NCBI GenBank assembly: GCA_026392535.1
Contig: JAPLBX010000052.1
Coordinates: forward strand, 1-6,982
DNA length: 6,982 nt
Source of the DNA: Actinomycetota bacterium
GTDB lineage: Bacteria; Actinomycetota; Actinomycetes; S36-B12; UBA5976
Direction: 5' to 3'
Part shown: piece after piece, positions 1 to 5,660 of the stretch
How positions within the stretch are numbered: position 1 is the first letter of the stretch
Layout: every line of letters begins with the position of its first letter
The notes under the pieces: model-generated
What the model saw: the letters and a program-made list of their open reading frames with translations, nothing else
Database searches by the model: none
Told to the model about the DNA's origin: nothing
Program-made: the position numbers and the translations under genes

Positions 1-1
1 A

Positions 2-805
2 TTAGACATTCGATTTGATTTCCTTAATCGTATTTATAGCGCTGACACTAGTCGCAACATCGTGAACTCGAACAGCATAAATTCCATGCGAAGCACACCA
101 GCCAGAGATCTGTGCTGTGGGAATATCGCGAGCTTCCACACTTTCGAGCGGCGACACGGGGGCAAGAAATCGCTTGCGAGAAGCGCCAATCAAGACTCTG
201 TGGCCAACGGCTCGAAGTTCTGGTAAATGCGCTAGCAGCTGCCAATTGTGATTCGATTCCTTTGCAAAGCCCAGACCTGGATCAAAGATAATTCTTTCAG
301 CCTTAATACCTGCGGCAACTGCTTTTTCTTTTTGTGATGACCATTCTGAGATTACTTCCGAAACTACATCATCGTATTTGGCAAGTGAATTCATGACATC
401 GCTCTGCCCACGCCAATGCATCAAAACATAATCACAATCCGACTTTGCAACTACTTCATGCATTTTCGAATCAGCCAAACCGCCCGAGACATCATTGATA
501 ATTTTGACACCGGCGTTTAGACCAAACTCAGCTACTTCTGATTTCATTGTGTCGAGCGAGACAACTACCCCAGCTGCTACTAATTCTTTGAGGATATCTG
601 CAATTCGAGAAATCTCTTCTTTACGTGAAATCTGACTAGCACCTGGTCTAGTTGATTCGCCACCAATATCTATGACTGTTGCGCCAGCGCTCAACATTGA
701 CTGAGCTTGGGCTAAAGCCTTATCAACTTCCGTGAACTTGCCACCATCGCTGAACGAATCTGGTGTGACATTCAAGATGCCCCAAATTTCTGGCGTTAGC
801 GACAT
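2..805 (-). CDS. folP: Dihydropteroate synthase
   Basis: Cytoplasmic enzyme that condenses 6-hydroxymethyl-dihydropterin diphosphate with p-aminobenzoate to give dihydropteroate; the family is the sulfonamide target. The 267-residue protein has the family length and all the expected TIM-barrel motifs in order: NVTPDSFSDGG (12-22), GGESTRPG (48-55), DTMKSEVA (85-92), NDVSGG (104-109), FDPGLGFAK (174-182), GASRKRFL (207-214) and VRVHDV (245-250). These cover the pterin and sulfonamide/pABA loops and the C-terminal phosphate-binding end, so it looks fully active. The start lies 2 nt after the folE TAG stop with no Shine-Dalgarno sequence, which suggests translational coupling. The TAA stop is at 4-2, so the gene is complete although it touches the window edge. 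In relatives folB and folK follow; here they would lie off the left end. The family match is very clear and resembles mycobacterial FolP1. Confidence 0.97.
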   Translation of the reverse strand: MSLTPEIWGILNVTPDSFSDGGKFTEVDKALAQAQSMLSAGATVIDIGGESTRPGASQISRKEEISRIADILKELVAAGVVVSLDTMKSEVAEFGLNAGVKIINDVSGGLADSKMHEVVAKSDCDYVLMHWRGQSDVMNSLAKYDDVVSEVISEWSSQKEKAVAAGIKAERIIFDPGLGFAKESNHNWQLLAHLPELRAVGHRVLIGASRKRFLAPVSPLESVEARDIPTAQISGWCASHGIYAVRVHDVATSVSAINTIKEIKSNV

Positions 806-807
806 AA

Positions 808-1416
808 CTAATAACCGAGCAGAGACATCGCTTCAGCGCGAGTCGCTGCTTTTCGCAGTTGCCCACGAACCGCTGATGTGAGGGTGCGACTACCTGGCTG
901 GTTTGCTCCACGCATAGACATGCATAGGTGTTCTGCATCGACAACAACTAGAACACCACTAGCGTGCATAACTTCTACCAAAGCATCTGCAATTTGTGTA
1001 GTAAATCTTTCCTGAACTTGTAAACGACGTGCATACATATCTACTAGTCGTGCCAATTTTGAGAGTCCAGTAATTCTTCCCGATTCATCTGGGATGTAAG
1101 CGATGTGTGCATTTCCAAAAAATGGCAGCATGTGATGTTCGCAAAGGGAGTTGAATCGAATGTCTCTCACAATTACAAGTTCTTCATGACCTAAATCAAA
1201 TGTGGTGCTCAATACTTCAACTGGATCTTGACGCATTCCCGCGACGAGTTCTGCATAGGCCTTTGCCACTCGCTCAGGTGTTTTGGTAAGGCCGTCACGT
1301 TTTGGATCTTCTCCAATTGCCAACAAAATTTCACGGACTGCGTTTGCAATGCGTTCTTGATCTACAACATGGTTTTTGTCATATTGTGGATTTGCAATTG
1401 GATCAATTGAACTCAT
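808..1416 (-). CDS. folE: GTP cyclohydrolase I (FolE type)
   Basis: Catalyses GTP to 7,8-dihydroneopterin triphosphate plus formate, the committed step of folate synthesis, as a toroidal homodecamer in the cytoplasm. The 202-residue protein shows the zinc site: Cys92 and His95 in the [10 protein letters not shown] segment and Cys165 in HLCMSMRG. It also has the GLSKLAR block (117-123) and the [12 protein letters not shown] segment (135-146), all hallmarks of the zinc-dependent FolE1 family rather than FolE2. The N-terminal 15 or so residues are variable, as usual. The start ATG (1416-1414) lies 2 nt after the ftsH TAG stop, and there is no visible Shine-Dalgarno sequence, so ribosomes finishing ftsH probably reinitiate here. 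The gene sits between ftsH and folP, the normal actinobacterial order. The assignment is near certain; only the exact start has slight doubt. Confidence 0.97.
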   Translation of the reverse strand: MSSIDPIANPQYDKNHVVDQERIANAVREILLAIGEDPKRDGLTKTPERVAKAYAELVAGMRQDPVEVLSTTFDLGHEELVIVRDIRFNSLCEHHMLPFFGNAHIAYIPDESGRITGLSKLARLVDMYARRLQVQERFTTQIADALVEVMHASGVLVVVDAEHLCMSMRGANQPGSRTLTSAVRGQLRKAATRAEAMSLLGY

Positions 1417-1418
1417 CG

Positions 1419-3338
1419 CTACTCGGAAGGTGACTCAGTCTTGGCTGGCATGGCAACTGGAGGTTGGTTACTCGGAACTCGAGCATCAGATCCAGTCCAA
1501 GCCGGACGTGCAGGACGTAGTTTCACATTTTCAAAAATGCTAGCTACTTCATCCTTACTTAACGTCTCTTTTGCCAACAACTCAACTACTAGGGCGTCAA
1601 GAATCGCACGATTTTCAACCAGAACATCGAATGCTTCATGATGGGCAAGGTCAATCATTGTCCGAACTTCTTCATCAATGTCCGCGGCCACAGCTTCTGA
1701 GTAATCGCGTTGATGTCCAAAATCTCGACCCATGAACACGTTGTCTTGTGAGGTTCCATATTTAACCGCACCAAGCTTTGATGTCATGCCGTATTGAGTG
1801 ACCATCGCTCTGGCAACACTGGTTGCCTTCTCAATGTCGTTGGCTGCGCCAGTTGTTGGATCGTGGAAAATCAATTCTTCAGCTGCCCGTCCACCAAGCA
1901 TGTATGCAAGTTGGCCAAGCATTTGTGATCGAGTTACTGAGTATTTATCTTGGTCAGGCAAAATCATGGTGTAACCAAGTGCACGTCCACGAGGCAAAAT
2001 TGTGATCTTATGAACTGGATCTCCACCTGGCATCGCTGCAGCCACAAGTGCGTGACCACCTTCGTGATAGGCAGTGATTAGTTTCTCTTCATCACTCATT
2101 ATTCGAGTTCGCTTTTGTGGTCCAGCGATCACTCGGTCAATAGCCTCATCTAATTCGTTATTTGAAATCAAAGTTTTGTTGACGCGAGCCGTCAACAGCG
2201 CTGCTTCATTCAACACGTTTGCAAGATCAGCTCCGGTAAATCCTGGAGTGCGCTTTGCAACCGCGTTTAAGTCAACGTCAATTGCAAGTGGCTTACCTTT
2301 TGCATGAACTTCAAGGATTTGTTGACGCCCAATCAAATCTGGAGCGCTCACACCGATCTGTCGATCAAAGCGACCAGGGCGAAGTAACGCTGGGTCAAGA
2401 ATGTCAGGGCGGTTAGTCGCAGCCATCAAAATCACGCCACCGCCAACTTCGAAGCCGTCCATTTCGACGAGTAACTGATTGAGGGTTTGCTCGCGTTCAT
2501 CGTGACCGCCACCAAGTCCAGCACCACGTTGACGACCTACTGCGTCAATTTCATCAACGAAAATAATTGCAGGTGCTGCAGCTTTTGCTTGTTCAAACAA
2601 ATCTCGAACACGTGATGCACCAACACCAACAAACATTTCTACAAAGTCTGAGCCTGAGATTGCAAAGAATGGAACTCCAGCTTCGCCTGCGACTGCACGT
2701 GCTAGCAGAGTTTTACCTGTTCCTGGCGAGCCGTACAGCAAAACACCTTTAGGGATTTTTGCACCGACAGCTTGGAACCTTGCTGGATTTTGTAAAAAGT
2801 CTTTAATCTCTTGAAGCTCTTCGACTGCCTCATCAGCACCGGCAACGTCAGCAAAAGTAGTTTTCGGAACATCTTTACTTAGTTGCTTCGCCTTCGATTT
2901 GCCGAATGACATTGCGCGAGAGCCACCATTCATTTGGCTCATGAAGAAGAACATTAAGAAGATAAGTAAAACTATTGGTAAGAAATTAATAAGTAATGTG
3001 ACCCAAATGCTGTCCTGAGCAATTTCAACATCGTAGCCTTCAGTGAGCTGGCCTTCGAATTCTGCCGATTGCAAAGCGCCGATGAATTCCATTCCTTGGT
3101 CAATAATGTATTGCGCCTGGACCTGTGAACCATCGACCAATGTAAGGACGACTAGCTGGTCGCGATCGCGCACAACAGCGCTCTCAACTTGGCCCGCTTG
3201 AATTGCGGCCATGGCTTTGCTAGTGGTTATTTGTTCTGGACCATTTGCACTCGAAACAAGTTGTGATGCAGCAAAAAAGACTGCAACGGCAAGCACAATC
3301 CAGAATATTGGACCGGAGAGAAGATTACGTTTTTTCAT
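1419..3338 (-). CDS. ftsH: ATP-dependent zinc metalloprotease FtsH
   Basis: Membrane-anchored AAA+ protease that extracts and degrades misfolded membrane proteins and short-lived regulators; it acts as a hexamer with its catalytic part in the cytoplasm. The 639-residue protein is full length. It shows a first membrane helix near residues 11-28, an extracytoplasmic domain to about 110, a second helix near 113-133, and an AAA+ module. That module has Walker A GSPGTGKT (203-210), the pore segment MFVGVG (235-240), Walker B IIFVDEID (258-265) and the second region of homology around [10 protein letters not shown] (307-316) with the Arg fingers of RPGRFDR (320-326). The protease site is HEGGH (425-429), with Asp501 as the probable third zinc ligand. 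Walker A has Ser where most FtsH proteins have Pro. The C-terminal 30 or so residues are Pro-rich and low complexity. The ATG is the first possible start after an in-frame TAG 21 nt upstream, yet it is preceded by GAGCCCCCT and no Shine-Dalgarno sequence. Confidence 0.98.
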   Translation of the reverse strand: MKKRNLLSGPIFWIVLAVAVFFAASQLVSSANGPEQITTSKAMAAIQAGQVESAVVRDRDQLVVLTLVDGSQVQAQYIIDQGMEFIGALQSAEFEGQLTEGYDVEIAQDSIWVTLLINFLPIVLLIFLMFFFMSQMNGGSRAMSFGKSKAKQLSKDVPKTTFADVAGADEAVEELQEIKDFLQNPARFQAVGAKIPKGVLLYGSPGTGKTLLARAVAGEAGVPFFAISGSDFVEMFVGVGASRVRDLFEQAKAAAPAIIFVDEIDAVGRQRGAGLGGGHDEREQTLNQLLVEMDGFEVGGGVILMAATNRPDILDPALLRPGRFDRQIGVSAPDLIGRQQILEVHAKGKPLAIDVDLNAVAKRTPGFTGADLANVLNEAALLTARVNKTLISNNELDEAIDRVIAGPQKRTRIMSDEEKLITAYHEGGHALVAAAMPGGDPVHKITILPRGRALGYTMILPDQDKYSVTRSQMLGQLAYMLGGRAAEELIFHDPTTGAANDIEKATSVARAMVTQYGMTSKLGAVKYGTSQDNVFMGRDFGHQRDYSEAVAADIDEEVRTMIDLAHHEAFDVLVENRAILDALVVELLAKETLSKDEVASIFENVKLRPARPAWTGSDARVPSNQPPVAMPAKTESPSE

Positions 3339-3430
3339 AGGGGGCTCAGGGTAGTCGGTCTACGTGACCTTGGCCCAGCCTGCTTAGGCTCACGTATTTA
3401 CAGGTAATTGTGAGTAAATATCTCGCGTAA
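3339..3430 (-). other. hpt-ftsH intergenic region with stem-loop
   Basis: This 92-bp gap is by far the widest within the minus-strand gene series, so ftsH may have its own promoter or leader here. I could not find a convincing -35/-10 pair; TGTAAATAC and TACCCT are only weak -10 candidates. The gap contains a two-level inverted repeat at 3362-3395 and part of a tandem repeat at 3404-3444, both listed separately. No run of T follows the hairpin on the minus strand, so it does not look like an intrinsic terminator. Confidence 0.5.
3362..3395. repeat. Two-level inverted repeat upstream of ftsH
   Basis: On the plus strand, ACGTGA (3362-3367) pairs with TCACGT (3390-3395). Nested inside, AGCCT (3377-3381) pairs with AGGCT (3386-3390) around a four-base loop; the two stems share base 3390, so at most one of them can use it. 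A small GGCC element lies between the arms. The structure falls in the likely ftsH leader, 24 to 57 bases before the start codon. There is no T-tract on either side. It could be an RNA fold affecting ftsH translation, a protein-binding palindrome, or chance; arms of five to six bases are short. Confidence 0.45.
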
Positions 3431-3444
3431 TTAAGAGTAAATAT
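3404..3444. repeat. Imperfect tandem repeat, 18-bp unit, period 23
   Basis: The pattern GTAATTnnGAGTAAATAT occurs at 3404-3421 and again at 3427-3444, matching at 16 of 18 positions (the two differing bases are GT versus AA). On the minus strand the first copy met covers the last codons and TAA stop of hpt, and the second lies immediately after it. It looks like a local duplication of the hpt 3' end, or a paired binding site with a 23-bp period, about two helical turns. Confidence 0.75.
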
Positions 3445-3982
3445 GTGGTGACAGAACGGCAATATCACGCAGGTTGCGGTAGTTCTCGGAGTAATCCAAA
3501 CCATACCCAACAACGAATTCGGTTGGAATATCGAATCCCACATACTTCGGATTGATTTCCACCTTCACAGCCTCAGGCTTTCGAAGTAGGGTGAGAATCT
3601 CTACCGATTTTGCACCACGTGATTCGAGGTTTGAGCGAAGCCAAGAAAGGGTAAGTCCCGAATCCAAAATATCTTCAATGACCAGAATGTTGCGACCAGT
3701 TACGTCAGCATCAAGGTCCTTGAGAATTCGCACAACGCCAGAAGATTTCGTACCGGAACCGTAAGAAGAAACTGCCATCCATTCGATTTCAACTTGGCGA
3801 TCCATCGCACGGGAAAAATCAGACATTAAAACAATTGCACCTTTGAGAACACCAACAAGTAAAAGATCTTGGTCTTTGTAATCTTTTTCAACTTCAGCGG
3901 CAAGTTCGCCAACCCGTTCTAAAATCTGCTTTTCGGTTAGCAATACCTTCGTTAGTTCACCGGAAATATTAGCTGCGTCCAT
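3431..3982 (-). CDS. hpt: Hypoxanthine (guanine) phosphoribosyltransferase
   Basis: Purine salvage enzyme that joins hypoxanthine or guanine to PRPP, giving IMP or GMP and pyrophosphate, in the cytoplasm. The 183-residue protein has the normal bacterial length. It shows GVLKGA (44-49), the flexible-loop segment SYGSGT (73-78), the PRPP-binding signature VIEDILDSGLT (101-111), and the base-binding end FDIPTEFVVGYGLDY (150-164). The closest family resemblance by eye is to mycobacterial Hpt, but the N-terminal extension seen there is missing. The start follows a good Shine-Dalgarno sequence. The gene is 14 nt downstream of tilS, a very conserved pairing in bacteria, so the two are almost surely co-transcribed. 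The last codons lie inside an 18-bp tandem repeat, so the exact C-terminal residues may be a recent product of duplication. Preference between hypoxanthine and guanine cannot be read from the sequence. Confidence 0.97.
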   Translation of the reverse strand: MDAANISGELTKVLLTEKQILERVGELAAEVEKDYKDQDLLLVGVLKGAIVLMSDFSRAMDRQVEIEWMAVSSYGSGTKSSGVVRILKDLDADVTGRNILVIEDILDSGLTLSWLRSNLESRGAKSVEILTLLRKPEAVKVEINPKYVGFDIPTEFVVGYGLDYSENYRNLRDIAVLSPHIYS

Positions 3983-3988
3983 TGTTGG

Positions 3989-3996
3989 CCCTTTCT
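3989..3996 (-). promoter_or_regulatory. Ribosome binding site of hpt
   Basis: On the minus strand AGAAAGGG abuts the tilS TAG stop and ends 6 nt before the hpt ATG. It is the clearest Shine-Dalgarno sequence among the minus-strand genes and supports the chosen start at 3982. Confidence 0.75.
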
Positions 3997-4968
3997 CTAT
4001 ATGCGAAGTCTGCCTGATGCTTTTTGAACTTCAACACCGCCCGCTACTTTGATAGGCCCTTTAACCTGAGGGTCAGCAGCCATCCGGCAGACGGCAAAAA
4101 CATGGTCTGAATTCAGACTGTTTGCAGGTACTGCCCGACTTAACAACCAGTGATGGACAATTCGAGTCTGAATTGCCATGGGCTGGTTTACTAACTCGCC
4201 AATTAAAATCTCATTTTCGACTAAAAGTTTTGGGTAAAGATTGGCGGCGATTTTTTCCAGTGCGTCCGCATCCATCCTTGCCATCCGAGCTGTTCTTGCC
4301 AACCCTGCAACAACATTTTGCCCCAAAGCTGAAACCAAAGCTGGAATCACATCTAATCGGATTTTTACTCTAGTAAATTGGCGATCAAAATTCTGTGGAT
4401 CTGAAATTGGTTCAATTTCAAAACTTGCTAAAGCATTGTGCAAAGTTTCGCGACTAATGTCTAGAAGGGGCCGCCATAAATCATTCGATACATGTGCCAT
4501 TCCCGAAAGTGAGCGAGTGCTACTACCTCGCGAGATTCTTACTAAAACTGTTTCGGCTTGATCGTTCATTGTGTGAGCTAACATGATTGCACGCACATTA
4601 TTTTTTGCTGCGAAATCTCGTAATGCTTTGTATCTTGCATCGCGAGCTGATGCTTCTAAACCAAATCCAGAATTTTGATCTACTTCAACTGCGATTGATG
4701 TTGAATTTTCAAACCCTAGTTTTTTACAAACTTCTACAGTCTTCTCAGCCCAAACACTTGAAGCATCTTGCATTTGGTGATTGATAGTGACAGGATAAAA
4801 ATCTAAAGCGAATTCATCTTTAAGCTCAGAACAAACCGCAGCCATCGCAATTGAATCAGCACCTCCGGAAACAGCCAAAACAATCCGGTCACCCGGTGTT
4901 GAATGTGTGGTCAAGAACCGCTTCATCAGCAAACGGAGTTCGTGGTGCGCTTCATCAACTAGCGACAT
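3997..4968 (-). CDS. tilS: tRNA(Ile)-lysidine synthase
   Basis: Essential tRNA-modifying enzyme that uses ATP to attach lysine to the wobble cytidine of tRNA-Ile(CAU), so that it reads AUA. The 323-residue protein begins with an N-type PP-loop ATPase: SGGADS (34-39), then RYKALRDFA (112-120), [10 protein letters not shown] (131-140) and [11 protein letters not shown] (147-157). The family segment [16 protein letters not shown] (189-204), where tRNA-contacting residues lie, follows. It is shorter than the E. coli form of about 430 residues and similar to the mycobacterial one, so the extended C-terminal domains are reduced. The usual HxxDDQ motif reads HTMNDQ here, with Asn135 (codon AAC) in place of the first Asp. 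This gene looks more AT-rich than its neighbours (one sampled line was 32 percent GC). The start is supported by AGAAGG four bases upstream. It heads the minus-strand series and is divergent from ppa. Confidence 0.95.
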   Translation of the reverse strand: MSLVDEAHHELRLLMKRFLTTHSTPGDRIVLAVSGGADSIAMAAVCSELKDEFALDFYPVTINHQMQDASSVWAEKTVEVCKKLGFENSTSIAVEVDQNSGFGLEASARDARYKALRDFAAKNNVRAIMLAHTMNDQAETVLVRISRGSSTRSLSGMAHVSNDLWRPLLDISRETLHNALASFEIEPISDPQNFDRQFTRVKIRLDVIPALVSALGQNVVAGLARTARMARMDADALEKIAANLYPKLLVENEILIGELVNQPMAIQTRIVHHWLLSRAVPANSLNSDHVFAVCRMAADPQVKGPIKVAGGVEVQKASGRLRI

Positions 4969-5038
4969 TTCACCTTCTATTAATAAGAATCTTGAGCGTA
5001 TTTTGCCTTTAACCTACTGGGCGCGAGACAATACGCCT
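4969..5038. promoter_or_regulatory. Divergent tilS/ppa promoter region
   Basis: Only about 70 bp separate the divergent starts of tilS and ppa, so both promoters must lie here or inside the genes. On the plus strand TTGCCT (5003-5008) and GACAAT (5027-5032), 18 bp apart, each match the sigma-70-like consensus at 4 of 6 bases. That -10 box ends 6 nt before the ppa ATG and would make its transcript leaderless. On the tilS side I see the AT-rich 8-bp palindrome TATTAATA (4978-4985) but no convincing -35 box. Confidence 0.45.
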
Positions 5039-5539
5039 ATGGATCCCATTTTTATCGACATCACTATTGAAATCCCTGGCGGCAGCCGCAACAAGTACGA
5101 AATTGACCATGAAACTGGTCGGATTCGTCTCGATCGCATGCTTTTCACTAGCACTCGTTACCCATGGGATTACGGATTCGTTGACAACACTCTCGGCTTG
5201 GACGGCGACCCACTAGACGCGATGGTCATGCTCGATGAACCGACTTTCCCAGGCTGCCTAATCAAGGCCCGGCCTATTGGAATGTTTCGAATGACTGATG
5301 AGGCTGGGCGCGACGACAAACTACTTTGTGTTCCAGCTGGTGACCCTCGCAAAGAACACCTGCGAGATATTCATCATGTGGCTGAATTCGATCGGCTTGA
5401 AATCCAACACTTTTTTGAGGTTTACAAGGATCTTGAACCAGGTAAGAGCGTTGAAGGTGCGACTTGGGCAGGGCGAGTTGAGGCTGAAGCAGAAATCGCT
5501 GCGTCTCGCGTGCGATGGGTTGAAGCAGGAAGCCACTAA
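5039..5539 (+). CDS. ppa: Inorganic pyrophosphatase, family I
   Basis: Soluble Mg-dependent enzyme that hydrolyses pyrophosphate to two phosphates, pulling nucleotide, tRNA and cofactor synthesis forward. The 166-residue protein has the bacterial family I length. It starts with the [16 protein letters not shown] segment (6-21) and has DHETGR (23-28), the signature DGDPLDA (55-61), a second metal/phosphate site [14 protein letters not shown] (91-104), and [12 protein letters not shown] (125-136) with the Tyr-Lys pair. It closely resembles mycobacterial PPase and keeps its first active-site His (His24), but has Ala89 where the mycobacterial enzyme has its second His. An open frame extends upstream to 4907, but that part runs antisense through the tilS start and has no homology. 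Homologues start at the ATG used here. No Shine-Dalgarno sequence precedes it, in keeping with a leaderless mRNA. It is divergent from tilS; in mycobacteria a penicillin-binding-protein gene and another gene lie between, both absent here. Confidence 0.96.
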   Translation: MDPIFIDITIEIPGGSRNKYEIDHETGRIRLDRMLFTSTRYPWDYGFVDNTLGLDGDPLDAMVMLDEPTFPGCLIKARPIGMFRMTDEAGRDDKLLCVPAGDPRKEHLRDIHHVAEFDRLEIQHFFEVYKDLEPGKSVEGATWAGRVEAEAEIAASRVRWVEAGSH

Positions 5540-5548
5540 AAGTCAGAA

Positions 5549-5599
5549 TTGGGTCAAGTTTGGGTATAAATCATCCAAATTCCGTCAATTGCGACCCAA
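5549..5599. repeat. Nested inverted repeats
   Basis: The outer arms TTGGGTC (5549-5555) and GACCCAA (5593-5599) are perfect 7-bp complements. Inside, 5557-5565 (AGTTTGGGT) pairs with 5573-5581 (ATCCAAATT) over nine positions with two G-T wobbles, around a seven-base loop that overlaps the putative TATAAA -10 box. No T-run follows on the plus strand, so a standard Rho-independent terminator is not supported. A regulator-binding region or an RNA structure at the ppa 3' end are the alternatives. Confidence 0.5.
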
Positions 5600-5649
5600 G
5601 TAACCAAAAGTCATTGGCAGACTTGAGCCGTAAACAAAACAAACGAACC

Positions 5650-5655
5650 AAGGGA
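5650..5655 (+). promoter_or_regulatory. Ribosome binding site of the flavocytochrome gene
   Basis: AAGGGA ends 5 nt before the ATG at 5661. It decides that start, because the reading frame has no track-record of homology upstream and the protein begins sensibly with a short cytoplasmic tail before its first membrane helix. Confidence 0.65.
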
Positions 5656-5660
5656 ATTTG

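Larger units (their letters stand above)
5540..5660 (+). promoter_or_regulatory. ppa to flavocytochrome intergenic region
   Basis: This 121-bp gap between two same-strand genes contains nested inverted repeats (5549-5599, listed separately) and two copies of AAAAGTCA (5538-5545 and 5606-5613). It also has two copies of TTGGGT (5549-5554 and 5560-5565) exactly 11 bp apart. A possible -10 box, TATAAA (5565-5570), matches the consensus at 5 of 6 bases but has only a weak -35 (GTCAGA, 5542-5547). TTGGCA (5614-5619) is a good -35 match without a convincing -10. I infer a regulated promoter for the downstream gene. I see no DtxR/IdeR-type box, and no T-tract terminator for ppa. Confidence 0.4.

Noticed and set aside
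3346..3543. Minus-strand open frame across the hpt-ftsH gap
   Set aside because: It overlaps the hpt 3' end in another frame, has no recognisable motif and no ribosome site. The gap looks non-coding.
4241..4561. 106-residue plus-strand open frame inside tilS
   Set aside because: It is antisense to a clear TilS coding sequence, low in recognisable features, and best explained as a shadow frame.
4907..5038. Upstream extension of the ppa reading frame (44 extra residues)
   Set aside because: It runs antisense through the start of tilS, has no resemblance to pyrophosphatase N-termini, and homologues start at the ATG at 5039.
5549..5599. Intrinsic terminator for ppa
   Set aside because: The stem is plausible, but no T-rich tract follows on the plus strand and the loop is AT-rich, so the usual terminator form is missing.
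5298..5603. 101-residue plus-strand open frame overlapping the ppa 3' half
   Set aside because: It lies in another frame of a well-supported gene, has no family resemblance, and its end crosses the palindromic gap.
5540..5660. DtxR/IdeR or Fur iron box before the flavocytochrome
   Set aside because: I looked for the TTAGGTTAGGCTAACCTAA-type palindrome and Fur-like 19-mers and found no acceptable match.
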